Shown in pieces: positions 7,193 through 14,047 of a stretch of DNA of 15,733 nucleotides (the first letter of the stretch is position 1; each line of letters starts with the position of its first letter). A program made the translations under genes and the position numbers. The stretch comes from Rhodobiaceae bacterium. GTDB taxonomy: Bacteria > Pseudomonadota > Alphaproteobacteria > Parvibaculales > Parvibaculaceae. The stretch is from positions 322,476 through 338,208 of the forward strand of contig NVWR01000003.1 of assembly GCA_002746275.1 (NCBI GenBank), read 5' to 3'. The notes below the pieces were generated by a model. It saw only the letters and a list, made by a program, of their open reading frames with translations, ran no database searches and was not told the origin of the DNA.

Positions 7193-8529
7193 TGTCCGAG
7201 CAACCAAACAACTCCGCCCGAAACAGCCGCCAACGCGACAGCGCCCGGATTGTCACCTTTGGCTGCCGTCTCAACAGCTACGAATCGGAAGTGATGAAGG
7301 TCAATGCCGAAAAGGCAGGCCTGGAAAACGCCATCATCTTCAACACCTGCGCGGTCACCAACGAAGCTGTGCGCCAGGCGCGCCAGGCCATTCGCAAGGC
7401 CCGCCGCGAAAACAATGACGCGCGCATCATCGTCACCGGCTGCGCCGCCCAGATCGACCCTGCCCAGTTTGCCCAGATGGACGAAGTTGATCTCGTGCTC
7501 GGCAATGAAGAGAAGACAAAGCCTGAAAGCTTCGCCCGCCTGTCCATCGAAGGATTTGGCACCGAGCGTGTCCGCGTCAATGACATCATGTCCGTGACCG
7601 AAACCGCAGGGCACCTAGTCGAAGGATTTGAGGGCCGCGCACGCGCCTTTGTTCAAGTTCAAAATGGCTGCGACCATCGTTGCACCTTTTGCATCATCCC
7701 CTTTGGCCGCGGCAACTCGCGCTCTGTGCCTGCAGGTGAAGTCGTGGCGCAAGTCCGCACACTTGTGGAGAACGGCTACAGAGAAATCGTCATCACCGGC
7801 GTGGACATCACGTCCTATGGCGCCGACCTTCCCGGCCATCCAACCCTGGGCAATCTCTGCACCCGCATTCTGAAGCTCGTCCCCGACCTTCCCCGCCTCC
7901 GCCTGTCCTCCATCGACAGCATCGAGGTCGATCCGGACCTGATGCGTCTTATTGCCGATGAAGAACGTTTCATGCCGCATCTGCACCTCTCCTTGCAGGC
8001 CGGCGACAACATGATCTTGAAGCGCATGAAGCGCCGTCATTCGCGCGAAGACGCTATCGAGTTTTGTAAGGAAGCACGGCGGCTCCGCCCCGACATTGTC
8101 TTTGGCGCTGACATTATTGCGGGCTTTCCGACCGAAACCGCGCCCATGTTTGATAACTCCGTCCGACTGGTTGAAGAGTGCGACCTCACGTGGCTGCACG
8201 TCTTCCCTTACTCAGCACGGCCCGGCACACCCGCCGCCCGCATGCCTCAGGTTGAGGGAACAGAGATCAAAGCGCGCGCCAAGCGACTTCGCGGCATTGC
8301 AAAAGAGGCCACGTCCAGATTTTTGGACAGTCGCCTCGGCCAGGCCGAAACCGTGTTGATGGAAAATCCAACACGGGGGCGAACCAGACAGTTTGCTGAG
8401 ATTGACTTTCCATCCAGCCAGCAAGGCAGTGCCACCGCGCAAGCCGGAGACATTGTGACCGCGCGCGTGACGGGGCGTGACGGCGACCAGTTGACCGGCG
8501 AGATTTCGCCAAAGAAAGCCTCGTCATGA
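7192..8529 (+). CDS. mtaB: tRNA N6-threonylcarbamoyladenosine 2-methylthiotransferase MtaB
   Basis: MtaB is a radical-SAM methylthiotransferase that turns t6A37 into ms2t6A37 in ANN-decoding tRNAs. The 445-aa protein has the three domains in order: the UPF0004 domain holding the auxiliary [4Fe-4S] cysteines Cys25 (TFGCRLN), Cys53 (NTCAVTN) and Cys84 (VTGCAAQ); the radical-SAM core with Cys160, Cys164 and Cys167 (CDHRCTFC); and a C-terminal TRAM domain (about 380-440) that binds tRNA. The FGCRLN and CAVTN wording favours MtaB over MiaB or RimO. It overlaps dapF by one base and ftsY by four (ATGA, 8526-8529). Cofactors are SAM and Fe-S clusters. Confidence 0.95.
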   Translation: MSEQPNNSARNSRQRDSARIVTFGCRLNSYESEVMKVNAEKAGLENAIIFNTCAVTNEAVRQARQAIRKARRENNDARIIVTGCAAQIDPAQFAQMDEVDLVLGNEEKTKPESFARLSIEGFGTERVRVNDIMSVTETAGHLVEGFEGRARAFVQVQNGCDHRCTFCIIPFGRGNSRSVPAGEVVAQVRTLVENGYREIVITGVDITSYGADLPGHPTLGNLCTRILKLVPDLPRLRLSSIDSIEVDPDLMRLIADEERFMPHLHLSLQAGDNMILKRMKRRHSREDAIEFCKEARRLRPDIVFGADIIAGFPTETAPMFDNSVRLVEECDLTWLHVFPYSARPGTPAARMPQVEGTEIKARAKRLRGIAKEATSRFLDSRLGQAETVLMENPTRGRTRQFAEIDFPSSQQGSATAQAGDIVTARVTGRDGDQLTGEISPKKASS

Positions 8530-9479
8530 GTGAGACGGAAGTGACGCAAGATCAGGAAGAGAAGAAAAAATCCGTCTTCGCCCGCATGAAAGCGGGGCTG
8601 TCGCGGTCTACCCGGGCCATGTCGGATGGTGTTACGGGTATTTTCAAGAAACGAAAGCTCGACAGCGAAACCCTTCAGGAACTCGAAGATCTTCTCGTCA
8701 CATCAGATATTGGCCTGGACGCAGCTATCCAGATCACCCAGGCCGTCGCCAAAGACAGATATGACAAGGAAATTTCCCCCGACGAGGTGCGCACGATTTT
8801 GGCAACCGAGATCGCCAACACGCTGCGCAGCGTTGAAATCCCCTTCAACCTGCAGTCCGACAAAAAACCCAACATCGTTCTTGTTGTGGGCGTCAACGGG
8901 GCTGGCAAAACCACCACCATCGGCAAGCTCGCCGCCAAAGCACGCGCGGAGGGAAAATCTGTGATGCTCGCCGCAGGCGATACATTCCGGGCCGCCGCCA
9001 TTGAGCAACTGGGCGTCTGGGGCGAGCGCGTCGGGGCCCCCGTTGTCAAAACCAAGGTCGGAGGCGATGCCGCAGGACTGGCTTACGAAGCCGTTGAACG
9101 GGCCCGTGCTGAGAACATAGACCTCCTGCTCATCGATACCGCCGGACGCCTGCAAAACAAATCAGACCTGATGGCCGAGCTTGAAAAAATGATCCGCGTG
9201 ATCCGCAAGCTCGACGAGACAGCGCCCCATGCGACCCTGCTTGTGCTTGATGCGACAACCGGACAGAACGCCCTTAACCAGGTAGACGTTTTTTCCAAAA
9301 TCGCCAACGTGACAGGCCTTGTCATGACCAAACTTGACGGCACCGCGCGGGGCGGCATCCTGGTGGCCATCGCCGCCAGGTTCAACCTGCCTGTGCACAT
9401 GATCGGCGTCGGCGAAGGCGTGGATGATCTGCAGGATTTTTCCGCTGAAAACTTCGCTAAAGCCATTACCGGCGCGTGA
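8526..9479 (+). CDS. ftsY: Signal recognition particle receptor FtsY
   Basis: FtsY is the SRP receptor GTPase that docks Ffh-ribosome complexes at the inner membrane. The 317-aa product has a short charged N-terminus (1-30), an N domain (about 30-105) and a G domain with P-loop GVNGAGKT at 122-129, DTFRAAA at 152-158, DTAGR at 204-208 and TKLD at 268-271 followed by GTARGG. The long acidic A domain of E. coli FtsY (497 aa) is missing, as is usual in alphaproteobacteria. Lipid contact probably uses the basic amphipathic stretch near MKAGLSRSTRAMSDGVTGIF (21-40); this is inference. The start overlaps mtaB (ATGA) and the stop overlaps the next gene (GTGA). Confidence 0.97.
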   Translation: MSETEVTQDQEEKKKSVFARMKAGLSRSTRAMSDGVTGIFKKRKLDSETLQELEDLLVTSDIGLDAAIQITQAVAKDRYDKEISPDEVRTILATEIANTLRSVEIPFNLQSDKKPNIVLVVGVNGAGKTTTIGKLAAKARAEGKSVMLAAGDTFRAAAIEQLGVWGERVGAPVVKTKVGGDAAGLAYEAVERARAENIDLLLIDTAGRLQNKSDLMAELEKMIRVIRKLDETAPHATLLVLDATTGQNALNQVDVFSKIANVTGLVMTKLDGTARGGILVAIAARFNLPVHMIGVGEGVDDLQDFSAENFAKAITGA

Positions 9480-10135
9480 CCACCGAAACGAGTAACATGA
9501 CCCAGCCGACCGAAAAACAAGACACCGCCTCCAAAAAACCACAGGGTATGAGTGGCAAGCAATGGTTGCGCATGGGCCTGGAACTGTCCCCCCTTGTCGT
9601 CTTTTTTCTGATGAACGCCAAGGCACACGTCTTTTTTGGGTCACCACCGGCAGAAAACATCTTCTACGCCACCGGCTGTTTCATGGTCGCGATCACCGCC
9701 TCACTTATCGCAACCTACATCCTCTACAAAACCATCCCGATCATGCCGCTTATCACCGGCGCTTTTGTGATGGTCTTTGGCGGGCTGACTATTTTTCTAC
9801 AGGACGAGCAGTTCATCAAACTCAAGCCAACCATGACAAACCTTCTGTTTGCCACAGGTCTTTTGGGCGGCCTCGCTTTTGGCAAACCAACAATGAAATA
9901 TCTGTTCAACAGCGCCTTCAGCCTCGATGACCAGGGCTGGCGAAAACTCACCCTGCGCTGGGGTCTGTTTTTCATCTTTCTGGCAATCGTCAACGAAATT
10001 GTCTGGAGAAACTTCTCAACGGACTTCTGGGTGAGCTTCAAAGTTTTCGGCATCATGCCCATCACGGCAGTCTTTGCCATGGCGCAGGTGCGGGTTATTT
10101 CCGACCATCAGTTGGGCGACAAAGAAGACGCCTGA
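9476..10135 (+). CDS. yciB: Inner-membrane septation protein A (YciB/IspZ family)
   Basis: This family of multi-pass inner-membrane proteins is linked to cell-envelope integrity and septation; the biochemical role is not settled. The 219-aa product has about five or six membrane spans after a polar N-terminus of about 30 residues. Family blocks are visible: ELSPLVVFFLMNA (36-48), FGGLTIFLQDEQFIKLKPT (101-119), the LLFATGLLGGLAFGKP segment, WRKLTLRWGLFFIFLAIVNE (155-174) and TDFWVSFKVFG (182-192). The start chosen is a GTG at 9476 that overlaps the ftsY stop (GTGA); an ATG at 9497 (codon 8) is the alternative, and neither has a Shine-Dalgarno. It ends 3 nt from the convergent DUF2332 gene with no terminator between. 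Confidence 0.9.
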   Translation: MTTETSNMTQPTEKQDTASKKPQGMSGKQWLRMGLELSPLVVFFLMNAKAHVFFGSPPAENIFYATGCFMVAITASLIATYILYKTIPIMPLITGAFVMVFGGLTIFLQDEQFIKLKPTMTNLLFATGLLGGLAFGKPTMKYLFNSAFSLDDQGWRKLTLRWGLFFIFLAIVNEIVWRNFSTDFWVSFKVFGIMPITAVFAMAQVRVISDHQLGDKEDA

Positions 10136-10138
10136 CAG

Positions 10139-11209
10139 TCATAACCACTTAACACTTGCTCCATGCGGGTGAGCCTCAGCAAGCGCTCGATCACGCCCAT
10201 CATCCGCAGCCCCTGCCCAAAGCGTCAAACGCAACATCGGTCTTTCAACTGGTGTATCGGGTTCCAGCCTAAGCCAGGCAACCGGTGCATCTGAAGACGC
10301 CGACGATCCCGCACGAACAATGGCCTTCTCAATCTCTTCCTGCATCGCCGTCGGCATATAGTGCCACATGATGGTATGCGCAATCACCAGAACAGCGCCC
10401 GGCTTCCGGTCTTGCAGGACGCCTGCCACAAAACGTTCCGCACTTTCGCGGACAATCTTAGTACCCAAGGACTGGGCAACCGACACAGCACCCTTTAGCC
10501 GCGCCATGCGATCCAACTGATCCGGCCAGACATATGATTTAAGACGCTGTTGTGTTTCGGGCAAAGCAATATCAAGGGGGGCGATGTCACAGCCGCGCCG
10601 CTGACGCACGACCAGAGGTGCAGAAACAGGAGGGGCCTCTCCACGCCACTCTGGTGTCAGATGGACAGCTGAAGAAGGATCACCGAATCGACTTGCGCCA
10701 AGTTGATAGAAAAATTGATCAAAACCAAGATTGAGCCCAGCACTCGCACCAATCTCACACACATCCAACGGCAGTCCGGTTTCAACTGCAATGGTGAGAT
10801 ATCCACCAACCATTACAGCAGAGCGGCCTACTTCATTGGTCTGCGGCGGGCTTTCAAGATACCCATCATAGTGGGCCCGGTTCGCGCGCAAATCGTCGAT
10901 AAGAAGGGTGCGAAATGCCTCATCGCTCAGCCCTCTTCCTCCATCCCCTCCACAGGAGGGATAATGCTCCCCCAGAGCCCCTTCTGGGTCGTCCAACGCA
11001 CGTGCATGGAAAGCACCTGCCACCCGCAAAGCAAGTGCTGCTGCCTTTAGCTCTTCTTTGAACGACGCTACCAAATCTGCAACCTCGCCATTCGCCGCCA
11101 CGTCGACCCGCAACATGCGCAACACTCGGGCTGTAAAAGGAGAACCCAGCGCCTCGCAAAACCCTTCTTGCAATTCCAGCGCTGCTGCCATTTCGTCGGT
11201 TGATGTCAC
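10139..11209 (-). CDS. DUF2332 family protein (possible methyltransferase fold)
   Basis: The 356-aa product looks like the DUF2332 family, which has no established function. Visible marks are a helical N-terminal half, the glycine-rich EIGASAGLNLGFDQF block (152-166), which resembles the SAM-binding loop of Rossmann methyltransferases, a SYVWPDQLDRMARL block (about 225-238), and VLVIAHTIMWHYM near residue 275. The methyltransferase idea is an inference from the glycine loop. The start is GTG at 11209, overlapping the NUDIX stop (GTGA, 11206-11209); an ATG at 11191 (codon 7) is an alternative. The overlap implies shared translation with the NUDIX hydrolase, and a functional link is possible but unproven. 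Confidence 0.8.
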   Translation of the reverse strand: MTSTDEMAAALELQEGFCEALGSPFTARVLRMLRVDVAANGEVADLVASFKEELKAAALALRVAGAFHARALDDPEGALGEHYPSCGGDGGRGLSDEAFRTLLIDDLRANRAHYDGYLESPPQTNEVGRSAVMVGGYLTIAVETGLPLDVCEIGASAGLNLGFDQFFYQLGASRFGDPSSAVHLTPEWRGEAPPVSAPLVVRQRRGCDIAPLDIALPETQQRLKSYVWPDQLDRMARLKGAVSVAQSLGTKIVRESAERFVAGVLQDRKPGAVLVIAHTIMWHYMPTAMQEEIEKAIVRAGSSASSDAPVAWLRLEPDTPVERPMLRLTLWAGAADDGRDRALAEAHPHGASVKWL

Positions 11210-11817
11210 TTTGTGGGTACCTTTCGAGGCAGCGCATTTCCCGTTTCGCCCTGCGGATTTGAGAACGGGACCACCGCTTCCTGGTCAATCACCGACCGGA
11301 ATTGGGTAAGCGCCCAGTGCACACTGGGAAAGGCGAGCTCGTCCCAGGGAATATCATCCCAGGCGAACAACCCCACTTCCAGACTTTCAGGGCCGGCTGA
11401 AAAATCAGCATTTGCGAGCGTCGCCCGGTACATAAGCTGAACCTGCGAGATACGAGGAATATTGTAGACCGCAAGCAAATCACGAATTGTAATGACGGCA
11501 TTCGCTTCTTCCATTGCTTCTCGTTTTGCGCCCTCTTCGCTGGTCTCGCCCTCCTCCATAAATCCGGCAGGCAGGGTCCAAAAACCGTGACGCGGTTCAA
11601 TCGCCCGGCGACACAGCAGATATTTTCCCTCAAATGTAACAACTGATCCAACAACGATTTTGGGATTCACGTAATCAACAAACCCACACGTGTCGCACAC
11701 GGAGCGTATGAATGTGTCATCCGGTGGCACCTTGCGACTGAACGCGACAGGCGTCACATTCTTGTGACTAGACGAACCGCCTCTATCGTCGCCATTTTCA
11801 TTCATGGTTACCAGCAA
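11206..11817 (-). CDS. NUDIX hydrolase with N-terminal CxxC element
   Basis: NUDIX enzymes cleave nucleoside diphosphates linked to another group, using Mg2+; the substrate here is unknown. The product is about 203 aa. A single CxxC pair lies at Cys41 and Cys44 (SVCDTCGFVDYVNPKIVVG), as in the NUDIX subgroup with a short N-terminal zinc-finger-like piece. The Nudix box is at 85-107: G85, E91, R99-E100 and E103-E104, all in place, but the usual Gly near the end of the box is Asn106 (EEANA). The start is uncertain: GGAGGAGG at 11827-11820 stands close to the TTG at 11817 and 14 nt from the ATG at 11805, so the TTG is preferred. The stop overlaps the DUF2332 start. Confidence 0.87.
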   Translation of the reverse strand: MLVTMNENGDDRGGSSSHKNVTPVAFSRKVPPDDTFIRSVCDTCGFVDYVNPKIVVGSVVTFEGKYLLCRRAIEPRHGFWTLPAGFMEEGETSEEGAKREAMEEANAVITIRDLLAVYNIPRISQVQLMYRATLANADFSAGPESLEVGLFAWDDIPWDELAFPSVHWALTQFRSVIDQEAVVPFSNPQGETGNALPRKVPTK

Positions 11818-12014
11818 CGCCTCCTCCGCTTACGGATTGATAAACCGGAGCGACAAATTGACGCCTCTCTAGCTTTGTTGAGCCTTACTAACACAATAAA
11901 GTGCGCACGAATGTTCCAACCACGCATACAAAGGCTTGGCGCACCCGCTCAAATATGCAATCTGTTTGTCTGAATAAACGGTTCTCAGAGGTTTTCCCTA
12001 AAAGGTGCATTGCT

Positions 12015-12044
12015 AAATGCCCTACCGGTCTCGGTTGGGCATTT
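12015..12044 (+). terminator. Intrinsic-terminator-like hairpin in the marR leader
   Basis: AAATGCCC (12015-12022) pairs with GGGCATTT (12037-12044). Inside, after a T-T mismatch, ACCG (12024-12027) pairs with CGGT (12032-12035) around a GTCT loop. The 3' side runs into ATTTTCG, a short T stretch. The shape fits a Rho-independent terminator on the plus strand, yet no plus-strand gene precedes it. AATGC within the 5' arm can instead pair with GCATT at 12007-12011, so two structures exclude each other. Confidence 0.5.
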
Positions 12045-12101
12045 TCGATTGTTCCAACATAAAGAAAACATCACGGATCGGAAAACAACAAAACGTCAAA
12101 A

Positions 12102-12147
12102 CGTACGGAAACGAAGAACGAACCCCAAGATCATCCTTCGACGTACG
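12102..12147 (+). repeat. Inverted repeat with two CGTACG copies in the marR leader
   Basis: CGTACG (12102-12107) and CGAAG (12112-12116) are mirrored by CTTCG (12136-12140) and CGTACG (12142-12147). The arms can form a stem with a small asymmetric internal loop around a 19-nt loop. It ends 25 nt before the marR ATG. It could be a pair of operator half-sites for MarR autorepression or an RNA hairpin close to the ribosome-binding site. No function is shown. Confidence 0.35.
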
Positions 12148-12172
12148 CAGAAAGTTCTAGAGGAGTAATTCA

Positions 12173-12730
12173 ATGGCAGCCCGCAAATCAAAAGGCTTCG
12201 ACCTCGAAGGGTCCCTGAGCCACATGCTGCGCCGCACGCAGCAGTTTGCTTATGACCAGTTCACCCAAAACTTGAGCAGCGCGAGCCTAACGCCCCGCCA
12301 GTTTATCGTTCTGGTTGCTGTCAATGATGCTGAGGGTCTGAGCCAAACGGATTTGGTCAATCGCACAGGGATCGACCGCTCGACCCTCGCCGATATGGTT
12401 GCCCGCATGATCGAGAATGGTCTGCTTGCCCGTAAGCGTACAAAAGAAGATGCCAGAGCAAACTCTGTTCGCCTAACGGCAGTCGGCCGCAGAGCTCTCA
12501 AAGCCACTGAGCCTGGCGCGGAAGAAGCAGAAGCAACATTGCTGGCACTTATCCCCAAAACCGTCCAGCGCGAGCTGAAGCGGAACCTGGCCCTGCTGTC
12601 CAACGCTGTTCTTGAAGCCAAGGAAAATGCCGTGCCGGTCCCCAAAAAGGGCATTCACCGCAAGCCTGCAGCAAAGCGTCCGGCAGCAAAAAAGAAAGCT
12701 CCAGCGCGCAAAAAGACCGCGCGGCGCTAG
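12173..12730 (+). CDS. MarR-family transcriptional regulator with basic H1-like tail
   Basis: MarR proteins are dimeric winged-helix DNA-binding regulators, often repressors of their own or neighbouring genes. The 185-aa product has N-terminal dimer helices (about 10-35), the wHTH core with PRQFIVLVAV (41-50), helix-turn-helix LSQTDLVNRTGIDRSTLADM (56-75), the wing KRTKEDARANSVRLTAVGR (88-106), and C-terminal dimer helices to about 150. Residues 150-185 form an added Lys/Ala/Pro tail with PAAK-type repeats, much like histone H1 tails or alphaproteobacterial HU tails. The strong Shine-Dalgarno GAGGAG lies 8 nt before the ATG. The gene stands alone, with a terminator after it; no obvious target gene is adjacent apart from itself. 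Confidence 0.9.
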   Translation: MAARKSKGFDLEGSLSHMLRRTQQFAYDQFTQNLSSASLTPRQFIVLVAVNDAEGLSQTDLVNRTGIDRSTLADMVARMIENGLLARKRTKEDARANSVRLTAVGRRALKATEPGAEEAEATLLALIPKTVQRELKRNLALLSNAVLEAKENAVPVPKKGIHRKPAAKRPAAKKKAPARKKTARR

Positions 12731-12756
12731 TCCAAAAAATTGCTGATCGTAATGAG

Positions 12757-12791
12757 AACACCGCCAAGGATCATCCCTCTGGCGGTGTTTT
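12757..12791 (+). terminator. Rho-independent terminator after marR
   Basis: AACACCGCCA (12757-12766) and TGGCGGTGTT (12780-12789) form a perfect 10-bp stem around a 13-nt loop, followed by a short T run (TTTT, 12788-12791). It starts 26 nt after the marR stop. It may also serve the convergent gene ending at 12813, though the minus-strand tail has no T run. Confidence 0.85.
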
Positions 12792-12812
12792 CCGTTAGGT
12801 CACCCGCCTCAA

Positions 12813-13220
12813 CTAAACGCTGATGTCCAAAAGGGTCCCAGGCCGCCTGGGTGGCTCGTTTGACGTGCCCGGTGCTACTTGTGCAAAGGGTGCCTCACGA
12901 CGCCCAGAGCCCGCCGTCACAGCTTCTGCGGGCTGAAACGTAATCTCAGCGACATCTTCGACCACAGGCTCTGACGTTGCCCGCGCAGTCGGCGCCTGAC
13001 GACCCCCATCCCGGCTCGCAGCCTCAAGAGCCTCGGCACTGATTTCAACTTTGAAAGCGTCGGTTTCCAGCGCAACACGCCGCACGGGTCCCACACTCTT
13101 TGCAGACAATCCCTTGCCATCTACCGTAAACGGCGACTGGCCGGCCACACGCGCAGGCGTGCTCGTACGCTGGGCATAAGCTTGAACTGCAATTTGGGAG
13201 GCGCTGACCACAGGCTTCAT
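12813..13220 (-). CDS. Hypothetical protein, 135 aa, low-complexity
   Basis: I do not recognise this protein. It has no signal peptide, no membrane span and no cysteine. It begins MKPVVSASQIAVQAYAQRTS, has a short ordered-looking stretch VALETDAFKVEISAEALEAA (about 49-68), a long Ala/Pro/Glu/Arg-rich and probably disordered part, and a conserved-looking end RRPGTLLDISV. The VEISAEALEAA wording resembles short motifs in flagellar and hook-associated proteins, but this is only a resemblance. The ATG has no clear Shine-Dalgarno. A strong CtrA-like box lies 70 nt upstream. The gene follows the ccm operon by 108 nt on the same strand and converges on marR. Codon use looks like its neighbours. Confidence 0.65.
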   Translation of the reverse strand: MKPVVSASQIAVQAYAQRTSTPARVAGQSPFTVDGKGLSAKSVGPVRRVALETDAFKVEISAEALEAASRDGGRQAPTARATSEPVVEDVAEITFQPAEAVTAGSGRREAPFAQVAPGTSNEPPRRPGTLLDISV

Positions 13221-13289
13221 GAAGACCGGGAACCCTAGATATACACAGGCCAGAAGGACCTGCGACCGCGCATTATCACTTTGTTAGGG

Positions 13290-13305
13290 CTAATAATTGC
13301 TTAAC
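13290..13305. promoter_or_regulatory. CtrA-like box upstream of the 135-aa hypothetical gene
   Basis: CTAATAATTGCTTAAC has the layout CTAA-N7-TTAAC, one base from the alphaproteobacterial CtrA motif TTAA-N7-TTAAC. It lies in the AT-rich 108-nt gap between ccmG and the hypothetical gene, 70 nt before that gene's ATG (13220, minus). A further CCTAACAA stretch is next to it (13288-13281 on the minus strand). Binding is inferred from the motif only. Confidence 0.5.
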
Positions 13306-13328
13306 AGACCATGAGCCAAGCACGCTCT

Positions 13329-13880
13329 TCAGGGGGTAGATGCGGCCCGACGCGCTGCAGCAATAGCGGGCAATATCTTGTTTTCAATACTACGCCGGTC
13401 CAGCGCGCCCACGTGCTTCAGCACAATGCGCCCCGATCCATCCACCACAAAAGTCTCCGGCACGCCATAAACGCCCCAGTCGATGGCGACACGGCCATCC
13501 CGGTCAGCGCCAACCCGCGCAAACGGGTTGCCAAGTGTCGCCAGAAAGCGCTGCGCCGCGTCTGGACTGTCTTTGTAGTTGAGGCCGAAAATCTCCACAC
13601 CACTCTGCCGGGCCAGTGCCTCCAAAAGTGGATGCTCCCGCCGACAGGGCACACACCAGGACGCCCAGACATTGACCAACGTGACGCGGCCCTGAGCCAG
13701 GTCTTCGTGGGTAAAACCGGGCACATCGACATTTTCGACTGCAGCTAAAGAAAATTCAGGGACCGGTTTGCCAACCAGCACCGAGGGAAGCTCGGAAGGG
13801 TCACCCCCAAATATCGCTACATAAAAGAGGGCTGTAAGACCCAGAAACACCGCGACAGGCAAGAGAGCGGTGAGTTTCAT
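13329..13880 (-). CDS. ccmG: Cytochrome c biogenesis thiol oxidoreductase CcmG/DsbE
   Basis: CcmG is a membrane-anchored periplasmic thioredoxin that keeps the haem-binding cysteines of apocytochrome c (or its partner CcmH) reduced. The 183-aa product has one N-terminal membrane anchor (about 5-24), then a thioredoxin fold with the active site WCVPC (Cys76 and Cys79) and the cis-proline region GVYGVPETF (136-144, Pro141), which is typical of CcmG rather than general thioredoxins. The length is usual. Its ATG overlaps the ccmD stop (ATGA, 13877-13880). It is the last gene of the ccm run in this window; ccmE, ccmF and ccmH are absent here and probably lie elsewhere. Confidence 0.96.
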   Translation of the reverse strand: MKLTALLPVAVFLGLTALFYVAIFGGDPSELPSVLVGKPVPEFSLAAVENVDVPGFTHEDLAQGRVTLVNVWASWCVPCRREHPLLEALARQSGVEIFGLNYKDSPDAAQRFLATLGNPFARVGADRDGRVAIDWGVYGVPETFVVDGSGRIVLKHVGALDRRSIENKILPAIAAARRAASTP

Positions 13881-14044
13881 GAACGACGCTCCGCCGCTTG
13901 CGCCTCCAGCATCGCAATCAGCTTCCGCTGCGTTTTCAGGTCGTACCAGCTCTGTGCCACAAGCCCCACCATGACCAAAGTCACAATGGCAAAGGCCGGC
14001 CAGAGATAAATGCCATATCCGCCCATCTCGAAAAACTCTGCCAT
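13877..14044 (-). CDS. ccmD: Haem exporter protein CcmD
   Basis: CcmD is a small membrane protein that holds CcmE in the CcmABC haem-handling complex. The 55-aa product reads MAEFFEMGGYGIYLWPAFAI and continues as a single membrane span (about 12-30), then a basic helix with SWYDLKTQRKLIAMLEA. The FFxMGGYGxYxWPA opening is the family signature. The ATG at 14044 lies 3 nt after the ccmC stop, with a GAGG ribosome-binding site inside the ccmC end; its TGA overlaps the ccmG ATG. Size, motif and position between ccmC and ccmG agree. Confidence 0.96.
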   Translation of the reverse strand: MAEFFEMGGYGIYLWPAFAIVTLVMVGLVAQSWYDLKTQRKLIAMLEAQAAERRS

Positions 14045-14047
14045 GGC

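Larger units (their letters stand above)
11818..12172. other. 355-nt non-coding region between NUDIX and marR
   Basis: No convincing protein gene lies here; the only open frame (11764-11973, plus) mostly overlaps the NUDIX start region and has no protein-like features. The left end holds the NUDIX ribosome-binding site. A terminator-like hairpin lies at 12015-12044 with a competing hairpin at 12007-12020. An A-rich stretch (12060-12120) with repeated AAAACGT follows, then an inverted repeat around two CGTACG copies (12102-12147), and finally the marR Shine-Dalgarno. This could hold a small RNA or a regulated leader. Confidence 0.6.

Noticed and set aside
11764..11973. 69-codon plus-strand frame before marR
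   Set aside because: Starts inside the NUDIX gene antisense, no ribosome-binding site and no recognisable pattern; a non-coding or small-RNA region is more likely.
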